A DNA stretch of 64,000 bases from Ferirhizobium litorale (lineage in GTDB: Bacteria; Pseudomonadota; Alphaproteobacteria; Rhizobiales; Rhizobiaceae): positions 62,001 through 126,000 of the forward strand of contig JALDYZ010000002.1 in assembly GCA_030028905.1 (NCBI GenBank), written 5' to 3'. Below are positions 8,013 to 18,456 of the stretch, one piece after another. Numbering within the stretch: position 1 is the first letter of the stretch; each line of letters starts with the position of its first letter. Position numbers and translations under genes: made by a program. Below the pieces are notes generated by a model. It was not told where the DNA came from. It did no database searches and was given only the letters and a program-made list of their open reading frames with translations.

Positions 8013-8357
8013 ATGAAGAGATTTGTCGTGGCAGCAATCGCAGCAGGCATGTCGCTTGCATCGTTCTACAGCGTCGCATACGCCGACCCATTCATGATGA
8101 CGCCGGAAGTCGACAGTGCCGTGAAGGGCTTCACCGGCGATAAATTCGTCGTCAACAAACTGAAACCATCGGGCGCCGGCGATCTCCCCGCCGAGGCCGA
8201 TGCGGAAATGAAGACACCCGACTACCAGGCCTTACAGGCATCCATCATGTCTAACGAAGGGCTCATGAAGCAGCTTGAAGCGCAAAACGTCGAGGTCAAC
8301 AACATCGTGGCCGCCGAAGTGGCTGCCGATGGCGGTCTCGTCTTCTACGTCCGCTAG
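8013..8357 (+). CDS. Small secreted protein of unknown function, tandem paralogue 2
   Basis: This is a 114-residue copy of the protein at 7346. Its Sec signal (MKRFVVAAIAAGMSLASF) has cleavage expected after AYA, before DPFMMTP. The same mature blocks are kept (AVKGFTGD, LKPSGAGDL, YQALQAS, KQLEAQNVE, NNIVAAEVA). Changes are spread along the chain and mostly conservative, so both copies look functional and under selection rather than decaying. The start is fixed by GAAAGGAG ahead of the ATG and by the paralogue. The gene ends against a hairpin terminator shared with the convergent merR-type gene. I do not recognise the family. Confidence 0.8.
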   Translation: MKRFVVAAIAAGMSLASFYSVAYADPFMMTPEVDSAVKGFTGDKFVVNKLKPSGAGDLPAEADAEMKTPDYQALQASIMSNEGLMKQLEAQNVEVNNIVAAEVAADGGLVFYVR

Positions 8358-8423
8358 AAAGCGGTAGCGCTGGGTACGCAACTCAGTCGCCGGCCGTGGC
8401 GCCTGGGATCCAAGCCAAAACGA

Positions 8424-8454
8424 AAGGGCCGCCCAGACTGACTGAGCGGCCCTT
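8424..8454. terminator. Convergent hairpin terminator
   Basis: AAGGGCCGC (8424-8432) and GCGGCCCTT (8446-8454) form a nine-pair stem between two genes that converge. T-rich bases follow on both strands (TGATTTG on plus, TCGTTTTG on minus), so it may serve both. Confidence 0.7.
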
Positions 8455-8480
8455 GATTTGTATGTCGCGTCAAGATGTGG

Positions 8481-9014
8481 CTAGCGCACCTGGTCAAGAA
8501 GGCGCTTGCACTCGAGAAGATCATAGAGCGTTTCCTGGAGGAGCGCGCGGTCTTCCTTGCCTACGCTGGTCTTGCCGATCGAGACCTCGGACGCTTGATC
8601 GTCGCCCCCGCCGAAATTGAAGAAGCGTCGGCTGACCGGTGCCTTCGCCCGGCCGACGATCTGGTCCTCATCAGGGTTGCCGACCTTCGGCTCTACATGC
8701 GGTTCATCGCTTGCTGCAGCCAGGGCCTCCACGGTCGCGAGATCCCCGGTCGCAATCGCGGCAACGAACTTGTTGCCGTTTGTCTTGAGAAGCTTCTGCA
8801 CGCCCTTGATGGTATAGCCGTGATCATAGAGCAGATGACGAATGCCCTTCAGCAAATCCACGTCTTCGGGGCGATAGTAGCGTCGCCCGCCACCGCGCTT
8901 CATGGGCTTGATCTGCGGAAAGCGCGTTTCCCAGAAACGCAGGACATGCTGGGGCAGGTCGAGATCGTCTGCGACCTCGCTGATGGTGCGGAAGGCATCC
9001 GGGCTCTTGTCCAA
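8481..9014 (-). CDS. MerR-family transcriptional regulator
   Basis: A 177-residue regulator. The N-terminal winged helix of the MerR type is clear ([20 protein letters not shown], then ETRFPQIKP and [15 protein letters not shown]), with a following [20 protein letters not shown] helix. The C-terminal 100 residues are variable and acidic with no Cys cluster, so a metal sensor is unlikely. It is the last gene downstream of plsX-fabH-ihfA on the minus strand, an arrangement kept in many Rhizobiales, which suggests a link to lipid or nucleoid functions, although its regulon is unknown. The gap of 135 bases to ihfA allows its own promoter. Confidence 0.88.
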   Translation of the reverse strand: MDKSPDAFRTISEVADDLDLPQHVLRFWETRFPQIKPMKRGGGRRYYRPEDVDLLKGIRHLLYDHGYTIKGVQKLLKTNGNKFVAAIATGDLATVEALAAASDEPHVEPKVGNPDEDQIVGRAKAPVSRRFFNFGGGDDQASEVSIGKTSVGKEDRALLQETLYDLLECKRLLDQVR

Positions 9015-9149
9015 ATTCCCTACCCCTTGCTAGATAACGAGCGCCATCAAGACGGGATGACGAATCAGCCTCATTTCAACGGTTTACACCGGAAATTTCA
9101 AGCTTTTCCCCGCCAAACGCGCAGATATATGAGAACTGCTAACGGCCGT

Positions 9150-9488
9150 TCAGGGTGCCGCGCTCGCCGGTTTTTGCTTGAGCTTGCGCATGGTATGCGC
9201 CTTCAGGATCCGCTGCTTCAGCACATTCGAAGCCTTGAAGGTCATCACCCGGCGCGGCGAGATCGGCACTTCCTCGCCCGTCTTGGGATTGCGCCCTATG
9301 CGCTCGTTCTTATCGCGAACCTGAAAGGTCGCGAAGGAAGACAGCTTCACCGTTTCGCCACGCACGATCGCGTTGCAGATTTCGTCGATAACGGTTTCTA
9401 CGAGCTCGGCGGACTCAGTTCGAGAGAGACCGACTTTCCGAAACACCGATTCCGCCAGGTCCGCGCGCGTAACAGTCTTTCCGGTCAT
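9150..9488 (-). CDS. ihfA: Integration host factor subunit alpha
   Basis: A 112-residue IHF/HU-family DNA-bending protein. [20 protein letters not shown] matches the IHF alpha N-terminus. The beta-arm has the DNA-intercalating proline region ([20 protein letters not shown]). The C-terminal extension with KQKPASAAP is usual for alphaproteobacteria. The frame opens 24 codons earlier, but family length and the N-terminus favour ATG 9488. It forms a heterodimer with IhfB (elsewhere) in nucleoid structure, recombination and sigma-54 promoters. The position after fabH is conserved in the order. Confidence 0.95.
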   Translation of the reverse strand: MTGKTVTRADLAESVFRKVGLSRTESAELVETVIDEICNAIVRGETVKLSSFATFQVRDKNERIGRNPKTGEEVPISPRRVMTFKASNVLKQRILKAHTMRKLKQKPASAAP

Positions 9489-9598
9489 CGTCCCCGCCCG
9501 TTCTCGAATTTGATTTTGAAAAAACAGGGAAAGACTATTGCCCTTGCGGGCAACGGTCAAGCTCTTGTTTGAAGTCGGATATTTCGGGTCGACGATGT

Positions 9599-10570
9599 CT
9601 ACCAGCGCAGCAGAACCGCGCCCCAGGTGAAGCCGCCACCCATGGCCTCAAGCATCACAAGGTCCCCCTCCTTGATACGACCATCACCGGCTGCGGTTGC
9701 AATCGCCAGCGGGATCGATGCGGCCGATGTGTTGCCATGAAGATCGACAGTGACGACGACCTTTTCCAGGGGGATGCCGAGCTTCCTGGCGGAGCCGTCG
9801 ATGATGCGGCGGTTCGCCTGGTGCGGGACCAGCCAGTCGAGGTCGTCGGCGGTCGTTCCCGTCGCGTTGAATGCGCCCTCGATGACATCCGTGACCATGC
9901 CGACCGCATGCTTGAAGACCTCGCGGCCCTCCATGCGCAGATGGCCGACGGTACCTGTGGTCGATGGCCCTCCGTCGACGTAGAGCTTGTCGCGATGCGC
10001 CCCGTCGGAGCGAAGGTTGGCGGTCAGCACGCCGCGGTCGGCAATCGTACCCTTGCCTTCTGCGGCCTCGAGAACGAGAGCTCCGGCGCCATCGCCGAAC
10101 AGCACGCAGGTGGTGCGGTCCGTCCAGTCGAGGATGCGCGAGAAGGTTTCGGCACCGATCACAAGCGCACGCCTGGCCAGGCCGCCGCGAATGTAGGCAT
10201 CAGCCGTCGCGACCGCATAGACGAAACCGGTACAGACCGCCTGTACGTCGAAGGCAAAGCCGTGGTGCATGCCAAGCCGGGCCTGGATGTTGACAGCCGT
10301 GGCCGGAAAGGTGTTGTCGGGCGTGGACGTCGCAACGATGATCATGTCGATATCGGCTGGCGTCAGCTTGGCACGGTCGAGTGCGGCGCGTGCTGCGGCT
10401 TCCCCCAGCGATGCGGTCGTCTCTCCCTCACCTGCAATGTAGCGCTGGCGTATACCGGTTCGCTGGACGATCCATTCGTCGTTGGTTTCTACAATGTCTT
10501 CCATTTCGCGGTTGGTCAGCACTCTCTTCGGAAGCGCCGCACCAAAACCGCGAACCACTGAACGGATCAT
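9599..10570 (-). CDS. fabH: Beta-ketoacyl-ACP synthase III
   Basis: A 323-residue KAS III that condenses acetyl-CoA with malonyl-ACP to begin fatty acid synthesis. The catalytic triad is visible: Cys about residue 113 in [10 protein letters not shown], His in [11 protein letters not shown] and Asn in [13 protein letters not shown]. The [13 protein letters not shown] ending is typical. The ATG overlaps the plsX stop (ATGA, 10567-10570), so the two are translationally coupled. Confidence 0.97.
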   Translation of the reverse strand: MIRSVVRGFGAALPKRVLTNREMEDIVETNDEWIVQRTGIRQRYIAGEGETTASLGEAAARAALDRAKLTPADIDMIIVATSTPDNTFPATAVNIQARLGMHHGFAFDVQAVCTGFVYAVATADAYIRGGLARRALVIGAETFSRILDWTDRTTCVLFGDGAGALVLEAAEGKGTIADRGVLTANLRSDGAHRDKLYVDGGPSTTGTVGHLRMEGREVFKHAVGMVTDVIEGAFNATGTTADDLDWLVPHQANRRIIDGSARKLGIPLEKVVVTVDLHGNTSAASIPLAIATAAGDGRIKEGDLVMLEAMGGGFTWGAVLLRW

Positions 10571-11637
10571 ATTTCTTCTACCCTTGCGCTGATGTCCGCT
10601 TCCGTTCCTGCCGGAGGCAAGCGCTTCGCGTGATATTTCTTGAGATCATTTTCGATTTTCTGGGTGAGGCCGTTGCGCGCCATGTCGTAGCCGACGTCGA
10701 TTGCGGCGGCGAATCCTTCGGCATCCGTACCGCCATGACTCTTGATGACGATGCCATTGAGACCGAGGAACACGCCGCCATTCACCTTGCGCGGATCGAG
10801 CTTCTCACGCAGCAGATCAAAGGCGCTCTTGGCAAGCACATAGCCGAGCTTGGCGAGCCAGGTGCGCGACATGGCGGCGCGCAGGTATTCGGCGATCTGA
10901 CGCGCAGTGCCTTCCGCCGTCTTGAGGGCGATATTGCCAGTGTAGCCTTCCGTGACCACCACATCGACGGTGCCCTTGCCGAGGTCGTTGCCTTCGACGA
11001 AGCCGAAGTAGTCGATCGTGTCCAGGTTGGCTTCGCGGATCATGCGGCCGGCTTCACGAACTTCTTCCTGCCCCTTGATTTCTTCGACCCCGACATTCAA
11101 CAGGCCGACCGTCGGGCGGTCGATCTCGAAGAGGGCACGGGCCATGGCACCGCCCATCAGGGCAAAGTCGAGAAGCTGCTGGGAGTCGGCTCCGATCGTC
11201 GCGCCGACGTCGAGCACGATGCTCTCGCCCTTCAGGGTCGGCCAGATCGCCGCGATGGCGGGGCGTTCGATGCTGGCCATCGTGCGCAGACAGAACTTTG
11301 CCATGGCCATCAGTGCGCCGGTATTGCCGGCCGAGACGACGACGTCGGCCTCGCCTGCCTTTACCGCCTCGATCGAACGCCACATCGTCGAAATGTAGCG
11401 TCCTCGCCGGAGCGCCTGGCTCGGCTTTTCATCCATGCTGACGGCGAGTTCGCATTCGTGGAAGACGGATTTCGCTTTGAGCTTGGGATACTGGTCCAAC
11501 AGGGCCTGGCAATCGGCCTTTACACCAAACAATACGAACGTGACATCGGGATGCCGATCCAGCGCCTTGGCAACGCCGGGGATGACAACTTCGGGACCAA
11601 AGTCGCCACCCATCAAGTCGATAGAAATTCTGATCAC
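10567..11637 (-). CDS. plsX: Phosphate acyltransferase PlsX
   Basis: A 356-residue PlsX, which makes acyl-phosphate from acyl-ACP for the PlsY step of phosphatidic acid synthesis. Diagnostic blocks are [53 protein letters not shown] and FVEGNDL. The start is a GTG at 11637, set by the conserved N-terminus and a purine-rich AAGGAAGGACCAGGG upstream. Coupling to fabH joins phospholipid and fatty acid initiation in one operon. The gene follows the DUF177 gene by 100 bases. Confidence 0.96.
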   Translation of the reverse strand: MIRISIDLMGGDFGPEVVIPGVAKALDRHPDVTFVLFGVKADCQALLDQYPKLKAKSVFHECELAVSMDEKPSQALRRGRYISTMWRSIEAVKAGEADVVVSAGNTGALMAMAKFCLRTMASIERPAIAAIWPTLKGESIVLDVGATIGADSQQLLDFALMGGAMARALFEIDRPTVGLLNVGVEEIKGQEEVREAGRMIREANLDTIDYFGFVEGNDLGKGTVDVVVTEGYTGNIALKTAEGTARQIAEYLRAAMSRTWLAKLGYVLAKSAFDLLREKLDPRKVNGGVFLGLNGIVIKSHGGTDAEGFAAAIDVGYDMARNGLTQKIENDLKKYHAKRLPPAGTEADISARVEEI

Positions 11638-11737
11638 GCGTCCCTGGTCCTTCCTTTTCGCTACCAGGCGAAATTTCGGCCAAAATAGCGGTTTTGCGGC
11701 TGCTTACAACTGAATTGTGTCAATTCACGAGCGCAGT

Positions 11738-12298
11738 CTATTCCTTTTTCCAGTCCTTCAGGACTGCGAACGGCGAAGGCTTCTTGTCGCCTTCACCAGT
11801 ATCTTCGACGTGGTCGGCGAACGCCGCGCCGGCTTTGCGCGGATAGGGGTCGATCGCCATCGCGGCAAACTCCGCCACAGCCACGCCAGCATCGATCGTA
11901 TCGCCGGTGAACGTTTCCGGCAGGTCCGGCCCATCCGGATCAAGCAGCATCTCTCCGCTCTCGTCAGTCATGATACGCGCCAGCTTCGAGCCTTCCGGTA
12001 CGAATATCTGATCGATCTCCTCATCGATATCCGACTCGACCGGCTCCAGCGTCACGACGCAGGCCTGGACGATCCGGGCCTTTACCCGCCCACGCATCCT
12101 GATGCCATCCTTCTTCCAGCGGTTGACCTGCAATTCCGCATGCAGATCACCAACCGACTGCACGCCCCATAGCCGCGCCAGCGCCTCGCGTTCACGCTTG
12201 TCCGCTTCGAGACGGACGGTAACGGGATTGGCGGAAATATGCCCGACCTTGAGCAGATAGGAGAACGGCGGCTGACCGCCCGTCTTGTCGTCTTTCAT
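11738..12298 (-). CDS. DUF177 (YceD-like) protein
   Basis: A 186-residue member of DUF177/YceD, a family usually found upstream of rpmF or plsX and linked to 23S rRNA or ribosome biogenesis. Recognisable parts are FSYLLKVGHISANPVTVRLE near the N-terminus, the central LQVNRWKKDGIRMRGRVKARIVQACVV-type strand block with one Cys, and the acidic ESDIDEEIDQIFV. A TTG two codons upstream is possible, but ATG 12298 is better. No rpmF gene lies between it and plsX. The bc1 chaperone gene ends nine bases upstream, so they are probably co-transcribed. Confidence 0.85.
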   Translation of the reverse strand: MKDDKTGGQPPFSYLLKVGHISANPVTVRLEADKREREALARLWGVQSVGDLHAELQVNRWKKDGIRMRGRVKARIVQACVVTLEPVESDIDEEIDQIFVPEGSKLARIMTDESGEMLLDPDGPDLPETFTGDTIDAGVAVAEFAAMAIDPYPRKAGAAFADHVEDTGEGDKKPSPFAVLKDWKKE

Positions 12299-12307
12299 GA
12301 TCAAACC

Positions 12308-12847
12308 TCAAACACCCGGTGCCGGCAGTGTCACGGAACCTGTCTCGATCACGGTTTCCCGCACGGCCGACAGATGAGCCTCGGCCGCCAGCATCCACGT
12401 GGCAAGGCCGGCCATGGTCGGCCCTTCGACACTCGATTCTGGATGGATATTGCGCCTCAGCGCCTGCGACAGCGCTTGCGCATCGTGCTTGTCCAGCGCC
12501 GCCGCATAGGTTTCCAACCGGCCATAGAACATGCCGGCCAGTTTCTTCATCCGCTTCGGAACGCTGGTATCTCCCACTCCGAGCTCGCGAATCGAATAGT
12601 CCACATCCTGGAAGAAGAAATCGACGATTTCCTGGGCGATCTCCTGCCCGCTCGTCTGGGAAGAGCGCGTGCGGCGGAAAAACAGGATCATCACGACGGA
12701 CAGCATTTCAAAGCGCCCCATCACCGTGTCCGGCACTTCAAGATCAGTGTAGAAAATGGGGTCCCGGGCCGCGGTCGTTAGGGCCGAGTATTGCCGATCG
12801 ACAATCGCCCGGTTGTTGTTTCTTTTGCGGAAAAGCCCGAAAATCAT
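12308..12847 (-). CDS. Ubiquinol-cytochrome c chaperone (CBP3/UQCC1 family)
   Basis: A 179-residue protein of the CBP3 family, which in mitochondria and alphaproteobacteria assists maturation of cytochrome b of the bc1 complex. Visible family blocks are DPIFYTDLEVPDTVMGRFEM, the short helix block AQEIVDFFFQDVDYSIRELG with VGDTSVPKRMKKLAGMFYGR, and the C-terminal LATWMLAAEAHL. The frame runs seven codons further upstream; ATG 12847 (MIFGLFRKR) is the usual start. It heads the minus-strand operon running to merR. Confidence 0.88.
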   Translation of the reverse strand: MIFGLFRKRNNNRAIVDRQYSALTTAARDPIFYTDLEVPDTVMGRFEMLSVVMILFFRRTRSSQTSGQEIAQEIVDFFFQDVDYSIRELGVGDTSVPKRMKKLAGMFYGRLETYAAALDKHDAQALSQALRRNIHPESSVEGPTMAGLATWMLAAEAHLSAVRETVIETGSVTLPAPGV

Positions 12848-13134
12848 CGATATTCCCAGATTTGGCACACGGAACTCGTGTCTTCATCGCGCACCATGTT
12901 GCATGATTGCGAAAGCTGGTTTACCGAAGCAGGCACGAATTGCAATGCCGTTTGTGCCTCCTGTCCCCCGCGCCATCCATGTTGCAGCCCTGATGCCGCG
13001 AAATGGCAAGCCTGGTGTCGATGCGAAACGGCGAACATTGGTGTTGCGCGGGTTTTTTCCCCGGAATGGCCACATTGATGTGAGCAGCGGTGTATCGAAT
13101 GCCAGACTGGCGCATGTTGGTTACAGTGAGGGAG

Positions 13135-13638
13135 ATGTCGTTGAGGAAACGGTATTTCAAGTCTGAAATGAAATTATTCGGCAAGGCCGCTTTCGCCCTT
13201 TTGATCGCTACCGGCACGCTTTCGGGATGCAGTTCGACGGCAGAAGTTTTCAACAATGGCTACATCGTCGACGAGGAGTCGCTTGCGCTGGTCCCGGTCG
13301 GCTCCAGCCGCGAGCAGGTGCTTCTGTCGCTCGGCTCGCCGTCGACCACCGCAACCTTCGATGGGGAGGTCTTCTACTACATCTCCCAGAAGCGCCAGCG
13401 CCCGGTCGCCTTCATGAAGCCGAAGCTGATCGACCAGAGCGTGCTGGCAATCTATTTCGACAAGGATGGCGTCGTTTCCGAGCGCGCCAACTACACGCTG
13501 AAGGACGGCAGGGTCTTCGACATGATCTCGCGCACCACGCCGACGGGCGGCAAGGACTTCACCTTCCTGCAGCAGATCCTTGCCGGCGGCACCGCCTCCA
13601 ACATGGCGAAGTCCATCATCAATCAGTCGGCCCAGTAG
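13135..13638 (+). CDS. bamE: Outer membrane protein assembly factor BamE (SmpA/OmlA)
   Basis: A small outer-membrane lipoprotein of the BAM complex. The lipobox LSGC is followed by SSTAEVFNNGYIVDEESLALVPVG-type sequence. The BamE core includes VGSSREQVLLSLGSPSTTAT, VFYYIS and LAIYFDKDGVV. ATG 13135 gives 167 residues. ATG 13168 (MKLFGKAAFALL) gives 156 with a more standard lipoprotein signal, and neither has an ideal ribosome-binding site, so the start is uncertain. It is a single gene divergent from the bc1 chaperone operon and closed by a strong terminator. Confidence 0.88.
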   Translation: MSLRKRYFKSEMKLFGKAAFALLIATGTLSGCSSTAEVFNNGYIVDEESLALVPVGSSREQVLLSLGSPSTTATFDGEVFYYISQKRQRPVAFMKPKLIDQSVLAIYFDKDGVVSERANYTLKDGRVFDMISRTTPTGGKDFTFLQQILAGGTASNMAKSIINQSAQ

Positions 13639-13657
13639 TCGCAGCACTTGAATGCGA

Positions 13658-13692
13658 AGCCCCGCGAAGCAGATGCCTCGCGGGGCTTTTTC
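13658..13692 (+). terminator. Intrinsic terminator of bamE
   Basis: AGCCCCGCGA (13658-13667) and TCGCGGGGCT (13678-13687) form a ten-pair stem followed by a T run, 20 bases after the bamE stop. The convergent hppA gene ends about 55 bases further and may use the other strand. Confidence 0.85.
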
Positions 13693-13747
13693 TTGCATTC
13701 GTGATCGCGCATGGGAGGCGAGCCCCAAGGGCCCGCCCCTTGCCGCA

Positions 13748-15883
13748 TCAGGCGAGCACCGCGAGCAGCAGCAAGGCCACGATGTTGGTGATCTTGATTG
13801 CCGGATTAACCGCAGGGCCGGCCGTATCCTTGTAGGGATCGCCGACCGTATCCCCGGTAACCGACGCCTTGTGGGCCTCCGAGCCCTTCAGATGGCGCGT
13901 TCCGTCCTTGTCGACGAAACCGTCCTCGAACGACTTCTTGGCGTTGTCCCAGGCACCCCCCCCCGATGTCATCGAAATCGCCACGAACAGCCCGTTGACG
14001 ATGACGCCCAGAAGCGACGCACCAAGAGCCGCGAATGCGGAAGCCTTGGACCCGGAGATCAGCAGCACGCCGAAATAGACGACGAGCGGCGCCAGCACAG
14101 GCAACAGCGACGGTACGATCATCTCGCGGATCGCCGCCTTGGTTAGAAGATCGACTGCGCGGCCATAGTCCGGCTTTTCAGTTCCAGCCATGATGCCCGG
14201 CTTTTCACGGAATTGGCGTCGCACTTCCTCGACGATCGATCCCGCGGCGCGGCCGACGGCCGTCATCGCTATGCCGCCGAACAGGTAAGGAATGAGGCCG
14301 CCGAAAATCAGGCCCGCGACCACATAGGGGTTCGACAGATCGAACGAGATGGTCCCTATATCGGCAAAATAGGGGTACTGGTCGCCATGGGCGGCGAAGT
14401 ATTGCAGGTCGTTCGAATAGGCGGCGAAGAGCACGAGCGCGCCGAGGCCGGCCGATCCGATCGCGTAACCCTTGGTGACGGCCTTGGTGGTGTTGCCGAC
14501 GGCATCGAGCGCGTCGGTCGACTTGCGCACTTCCGGCGGCAGATGCGACATCTCGGCAATGCCACCGGCATTGTCGGTGACCGGTCCGAAGGCATCGAGC
14601 GCCACGATCATGCCGGCAAGACCGAGCATCGTGGTCACTGCAATGGCCGTGCCGAAAAGCCCGGCCAACTGGAACGTCGCGATGATGCCGCCGACGATGA
14701 CAATGGCTGGCAGCGCCGTCGATTCCAGCGAAACGGCAAGGCCCTGGATGACGTTGGTGCCGTGACCGGTAACGGATGCCTGGGCGATCGAGACCACCGG
14801 GCGCTTGCCGGTGCCGGTGTAGTACTCGGTAATCACCACGATCAGTGCGGTGACCACAAGGCCGAGTATACCGCAGAGGAACAGGTTCCAGCCGGTGACG
14901 TCGATGGTCCCGACGGTGCCGATCGAACCCCAGCCGATGGTCAACGACGTTGCCGCGCCAAGACCGAAGATCGACAGGATGCCCGTCACGATCAGCCCTT
15001 TATAGAGCGCCCCCATGATCGACCCGTTGGCGCCGAGCTTCACGAAGAAGGTGCCTATGATCGAGGTCACGATGCAGGCTGCACAAATCGCCAGCGGGTA
15101 GATGATCACGGTATCGAGCAGCGGTGAGGCTGCAAAGAAGATCGCCGCCAGCACCATCGTTGCGACAACAGATACCGCATAGGTCTCGAAGAGGTCGGCG
15201 GCCATACCGGCGCAGTCGCCAACATTGTCGCCGACATTGTCGGCGATGGTGGCGGGATTGCGCGGGTCGTCTTCGGGTATCCCTGCTTCGACCTTGCCGA
15301 CAAGGTCACCACCGACGTCGGCACCCTTGGTGAAGATGCCGCCGCCAAGACGGGCGAAGATCGAGATCAGGGAGGCGCCGAATCCGAGGGAAACGAGCGC
15401 GTCGATCACTTCGCGCGAACCGGCCGGGTGACCGAGTCCGGCTGTCAGGATAAGGAAGTAGATGGATACACCGAGAAGCGCGAGGCCCGCGACCAGCATG
15501 CCGGTAATGGCGCCCGACTTGAAGGCGAGGTCAAGGCCGGCTGCCAGGCTCTTCGACGAGGCCTGTGCGGTACGGACATTGGCGCGCACCGACACATGCA
15601 TGCCGATGAAGCCGGCCGCACCGGAAAGGACCGCACCGATCAGGAAGCCGATCGCGGCGGTGGCGGACAACAGATACCAGGCAAGAATGAATACGACGAC
15701 ACCTACAAGTGCGATGGTCTTATACTGGCGTGTGAGATAGGCCTGCGCCCCCTCGCGAATATAGCCGGCAATCTCCTGCATGCGTGCGTTTCCCTGGTCG
15801 GCGGCAAGCACCGACTGAGTCGCCCAGATGGCATAGACCACCGAAAGCAACCCGCACGCGATAACGCCAAAAAGTATGGTCAT
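13748..15883 (-). CDS. hppA: Membrane-bound proton-translocating pyrophosphatase, K+-independent type
   Basis: A 711-residue integral membrane pyrophosphatase with about sixteen helices that couples PPi hydrolysis to ion export. The active-site motifs are intact: [40 protein letters not shown] and [22 protein letters not shown] carries Lys where K+-dependent enzymes have Ala, placing it in the K+-independent H+-pumping class (family rule of Belogurov and Lahti). A good ribosome-binding site (GGAGGG) precedes ATG 15883. It is transcribed alone and would recover energy from PPi made by the biosynthetic enzymes. Confidence 0.96.
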   Translation of the reverse strand: MTILFGVIACGLLSVVYAIWATQSVLAADQGNARMQEIAGYIREGAQAYLTRQYKTIALVGVVVFILAWYLLSATAAIGFLIGAVLSGAAGFIGMHVSVRANVRTAQASSKSLAAGLDLAFKSGAITGMLVAGLALLGVSIYFLILTAGLGHPAGSREVIDALVSLGFGASLISIFARLGGGIFTKGADVGGDLVGKVEAGIPEDDPRNPATIADNVGDNVGDCAGMAADLFETYAVSVVATMVLAAIFFAASPLLDTVIIYPLAICAACIVTSIIGTFFVKLGANGSIMGALYKGLIVTGILSIFGLGAATSLTIGWGSIGTVGTIDVTGWNLFLCGILGLVVTALIVVITEYYTGTGKRPVVSIAQASVTGHGTNVIQGLAVSLESTALPAIVIVGGIIATFQLAGLFGTAIAVTTMLGLAGMIVALDAFGPVTDNAGGIAEMSHLPPEVRKSTDALDAVGNTTKAVTKGYAIGSAGLGALVLFAAYSNDLQYFAAHGDQYPYFADIGTISFDLSNPYVVAGLIFGGLIPYLFGGIAMTAVGRAAGSIVEEVRRQFREKPGIMAGTEKPDYGRAVDLLTKAAIREMIVPSLLPVLAPLVVYFGVLLISGSKASAFAALGASLLGVIVNGLFVAISMTSGGGAWDNAKKSFEDGFVDKDGTRHLKGSEAHKASVTGDTVGDPYKDTAGPAVNPAIKITNIVALLLLAVLA

Positions 15884-16082
15884 TTCGCTTTACCCTCCAA
15901 AAGCGCCGGAGCACACTCCATCCCCGGCCGTGCATCCGCAACCGGACCTCATTCCTCCCCAGGATTGCTGAGTCCCCGCGTGACAGCGAGATTGCGTGCA
16001 GGATAACGTTGCGTCAAGCCCTGCCCCATAGGCAACCTTGGCGCGAGGGAGAACCCTGGAATCGGGCTTTGGTGAAAGGGCG

Positions 16083-17297
16083 CTAGGCCTTTCGGCGCAT
16101 CAGTAGCAGGACGAGAACAAGGCAAACGCCGGTGACCGGCCATATGGCGAGGTTCATGACCGACCATCCGAAAGTGGAGAACACCTTGCCGGATGCAAAC
16201 GATGCAAGCGCCACCGTTCCGAACAGAACGATGTCATGAAACCCTTGGACCTTGTCGGCCTCCTCCGGCCTGTAGCTGGAGGCGACGATGGCGGTCGCGC
16301 CGATGAAGCCGAAGTTCCAACCCACGCCAAGCAGCACCAGCGCACCCCAGAAGTTCCAGAGTTCGATACCCGCATGGGCAACGACCGCGCAGGCCATGAG
16401 GATCAGGAGACCGGCCGCCACCACCTTCTCTGTGCCGAAGCGGGTGATCAGCATGCCGGTGAAAAAGCTCGGCGCGAACATAGCCAGCACGTGCCACTGG
16501 ATGCCCAACGTCGCCAGGTCGGAAGAAAAGCCGCAGCCGATTACCATGGCAAGCGGCGCGCCGGTCATCATGAACGTCATCAGCGCATAGGTGCAGATGC
16601 CGCAGATCATCCCGGTCAAAAACCGCTGGTTCATGACGATCTCGGCAAGCGGGCGGGTATGGGTGGTGGCGACTGCACCCGTTTTGCCGATCTCCGGGAG
16701 TTTCAGGAAAGAAAGGATTGCGATCCCAAAGAGTGCAAGCGGCACCAGTGCCACGAACGATCCGGCAAACGTGACCGGCTGCAAAAGATCCTTTGCCCAG
16801 ATCGCGACCTGTGCGCCGACGATGGCGGACACGATGCCGCCCGCCAGGATCCACGAGATAGCCCGCGGCTTGTAGAAGGACGGGGAGACGTCGGCGGCGG
16901 CAAAGCGGATCTTCTGGTTGAAGCCGTTTGAGGAACCGATCATTGCCAGCGCGGCGGCGAACAGCCAGAAGTCCTGACGGAACAAGGCCAGGGCTGCGAG
17001 CGCCCCGCCAATCGCCCCGAGCAGCGCGCCGAGCATGAAGCTCGCCTTTCGCCCGATGATCCGCGAAACGGTCGCGACAAATATCGCCCCAACGGTCACC
17101 CCGATGTTGAAGCCGGTCAGGGGTGCGGTGGCGAGCGACTTGTCATCGCCAAGCATCTGGTAGCCGGCCAGGCCGCCGACTGCAAAGCTCAGGGGCCCGA
17201 CCGAACCGAGGATGGCCTGGGCCGCAGTGAGGATGTAGACGTTCTGGCGGGCGCTGCGCAAATGGCCTTCGATGCCCGCTGCCTCGCCAACGCTCAT
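16083..17297 (-). CDS. Major facilitator superfamily transporter
   Basis: A 404-residue MFS protein with about twelve hydrophobic segments in two halves, a cytoplasmic SRIIGRKASFMLGA loop after helix two and a second-half ITRFGTEKVV loop. SSNGFNQKIRFAAADVSPSF lies after helix four. Substrate is not predictable. It begins 20 bases after the nusB stop on the same strand, so it probably shares the ribH-nusB transcript, but no functional link is evident. Confidence 0.82.
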   Translation of the reverse strand: MSVGEAAGIEGHLRSARQNVYILTAAQAILGSVGPLSFAVGGLAGYQMLGDDKSLATAPLTGFNIGVTVGAIFVATVSRIIGRKASFMLGALLGAIGGALAALALFRQDFWLFAAALAMIGSSNGFNQKIRFAAADVSPSFYKPRAISWILAGGIVSAIVGAQVAIWAKDLLQPVTFAGSFVALVPLALFGIAILSFLKLPEIGKTGAVATTHTRPLAEIVMNQRFLTGMICGICTYALMTFMMTGAPLAMVIGCGFSSDLATLGIQWHVLAMFAPSFFTGMLITRFGTEKVVAAGLLILMACAVVAHAGIELWNFWGALVLLGVGWNFGFIGATAIVASSYRPEEADKVQGFHDIVLFGTVALASFASGKVFSTFGWSVMNLAIWPVTGVCLVLVLLLMRRKA

Positions 17298-17317
17298 CCG
17301 GCCCCTGCCCCGCTCGC

Positions 17318-17806
17318 CTAGGGGTTTTGCTGTGGGGTGCGCACCTGCTTGGCGATGCGATCGAGCACGGCATTCACCAGCTTGGGTTCGTCGCCCTCGA
17401 AGAACGCATTGGCGATTTCGACATATTCGGTGACGATGACCGCAACCGGCACATCGCGGCGTTCGAGCAATTCGAACGAGCCTGCCCGCAGGATGGCACG
17501 TACGGTGCTGTCGAGGCGCGAAAGCGCCCAGCTGTCCTGCAGGGCGGAATCGATCAAGGGATCAAGCTTGCGCTGCTCGCGCACCACGCCGGCGACAATC
17601 GAGCGGAACCACGAGGCGTCGGCCTTGAGATAGGTATCGCCGTCGATTTCCTGGCCGAGCCGATGCGCCTCGTATTCGGCGACGACTTCGAGAACACCGG
17701 TGCCGCCGATGTCCATCTGGTAGAGCGCCTGGACGGCAGCCAGGCGGGCAGCGCCGCGCTGGTTGGCGGTTTTCACGCCCGGCTTCGGTGTTTCCTGCTT
17801 TGCCAT
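17318..17806 (-). CDS. nusB: Transcription antitermination factor NusB
   Basis: A 162-residue NusB that binds boxA RNA with NusE in rRNA antitermination. Family landmarks are [16 protein letters not shown] at the N-terminus, [20 protein letters not shown] in the core and [21 protein letters not shown] with the DRIAK ending. It begins four bases after ribH, the widely conserved ribH-nusB pair. Confidence 0.96.
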   Translation of the reverse strand: MAKQETPKPGVKTANQRGAARLAAVQALYQMDIGGTGVLEVVAEYEAHRLGQEIDGDTYLKADASWFRSIVAGVVREQRKLDPLIDSALQDSWALSRLDSTVRAILRAGSFELLERRDVPVAVIVTEYVEIANAFFEGDEPKLVNAVLDRIAKQVRTPQQNP

Positions 17807-17809
17807 GTG

Positions 17810-18265
17810 TCAGCCGCTCAGTTTCTTCTTCAGCCCGATCATAGACAGCGCAGCGCGTGCGGCAAAACCGCCCTTGTCCTTGTCGGACCGGCGCGCGCGC
17901 ACCCAGGCCTGGTCGTCATTCTCGACCGTAAGGATGCCGTTGCCGATCGCCAGCGACTCGCTGACCGCCAGATCCATCAGCGCCCGTGAGGATTCATTCG
18001 AGACGATCTCGAAGTGATATGTTTCTCCACGAATGACCATGCCGAGCGCGACAAAACCATCATACTCCGTGCCGCCATTGTCGGCACCATCGAGAGCCAT
18101 GGAAATCGCCGCAGGAATTTCGAGCGCACCCGGCACGGTCACGATGTCGTAGGTCGCTCCGGCTTCGTCCAACGCAACTTTCGCGCCGTCGAGCAAGGCA
18201 TCGGCCATGTCATCGTAGAAGCGGGCTTCGACGATCAGGAGATGTGGTGCGGACTTTTTTGCCAT
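17810..18265 (-). CDS. ribH: 6,7-dimethyl-8-ribityllumazine synthase
   Basis: A 151-residue lumazine synthase, the penultimate enzyme of riboflavin synthesis. Motifs are [43 protein letters not shown] and the late [10 protein letters not shown] with [14 protein letters not shown]. It heads the ribH-nusB-MFS transcript. No FMN riboswitch was recognised in the 191-bp gap upstream. RibD and riboflavin synthase lie at 19492-21224, so the pathway is split by two plus-strand genes. Confidence 0.96.
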   Translation of the reverse strand: MAKKSAPHLLIVEARFYDDMADALLDGAKVALDEAGATYDIVTVPGALEIPAAISMALDGADNGGTEYDGFVALGMVIRGETYHFEIVSNESSRALMDLAVSESLAIGNGILTVENDDQAWVRARRSDKDKGGFAARAALSMIGLKKKLSG

Positions 18266-18456
18266 GGAACACCCCGGATGGAAGGAGAAGGCTGCTCGCT
18301 GCAGCCGGACAGGCCGCGGTCAAACCATGCCGAACCGCGCTTGGCAAGTCTTTTTCGGACAAGGGCGGCGATTTACCGATATTTGACGGCAGGCCGGCCA
18401 AATCCGCTGGAACGATGCTAATCTTGCAAACAACGACCGAAAAACAGGGCTGCATC

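Noticed and set aside
8475-9572. 365-residue plus-strand frame across merR and ihfA
   Set aside because: Both minus-strand genes have unmistakable domains; this is a shadow.
18266-18456. FMN riboswitch upstream of ribH
   Set aside because: The conserved RFN sequence elements were looked for and not found.
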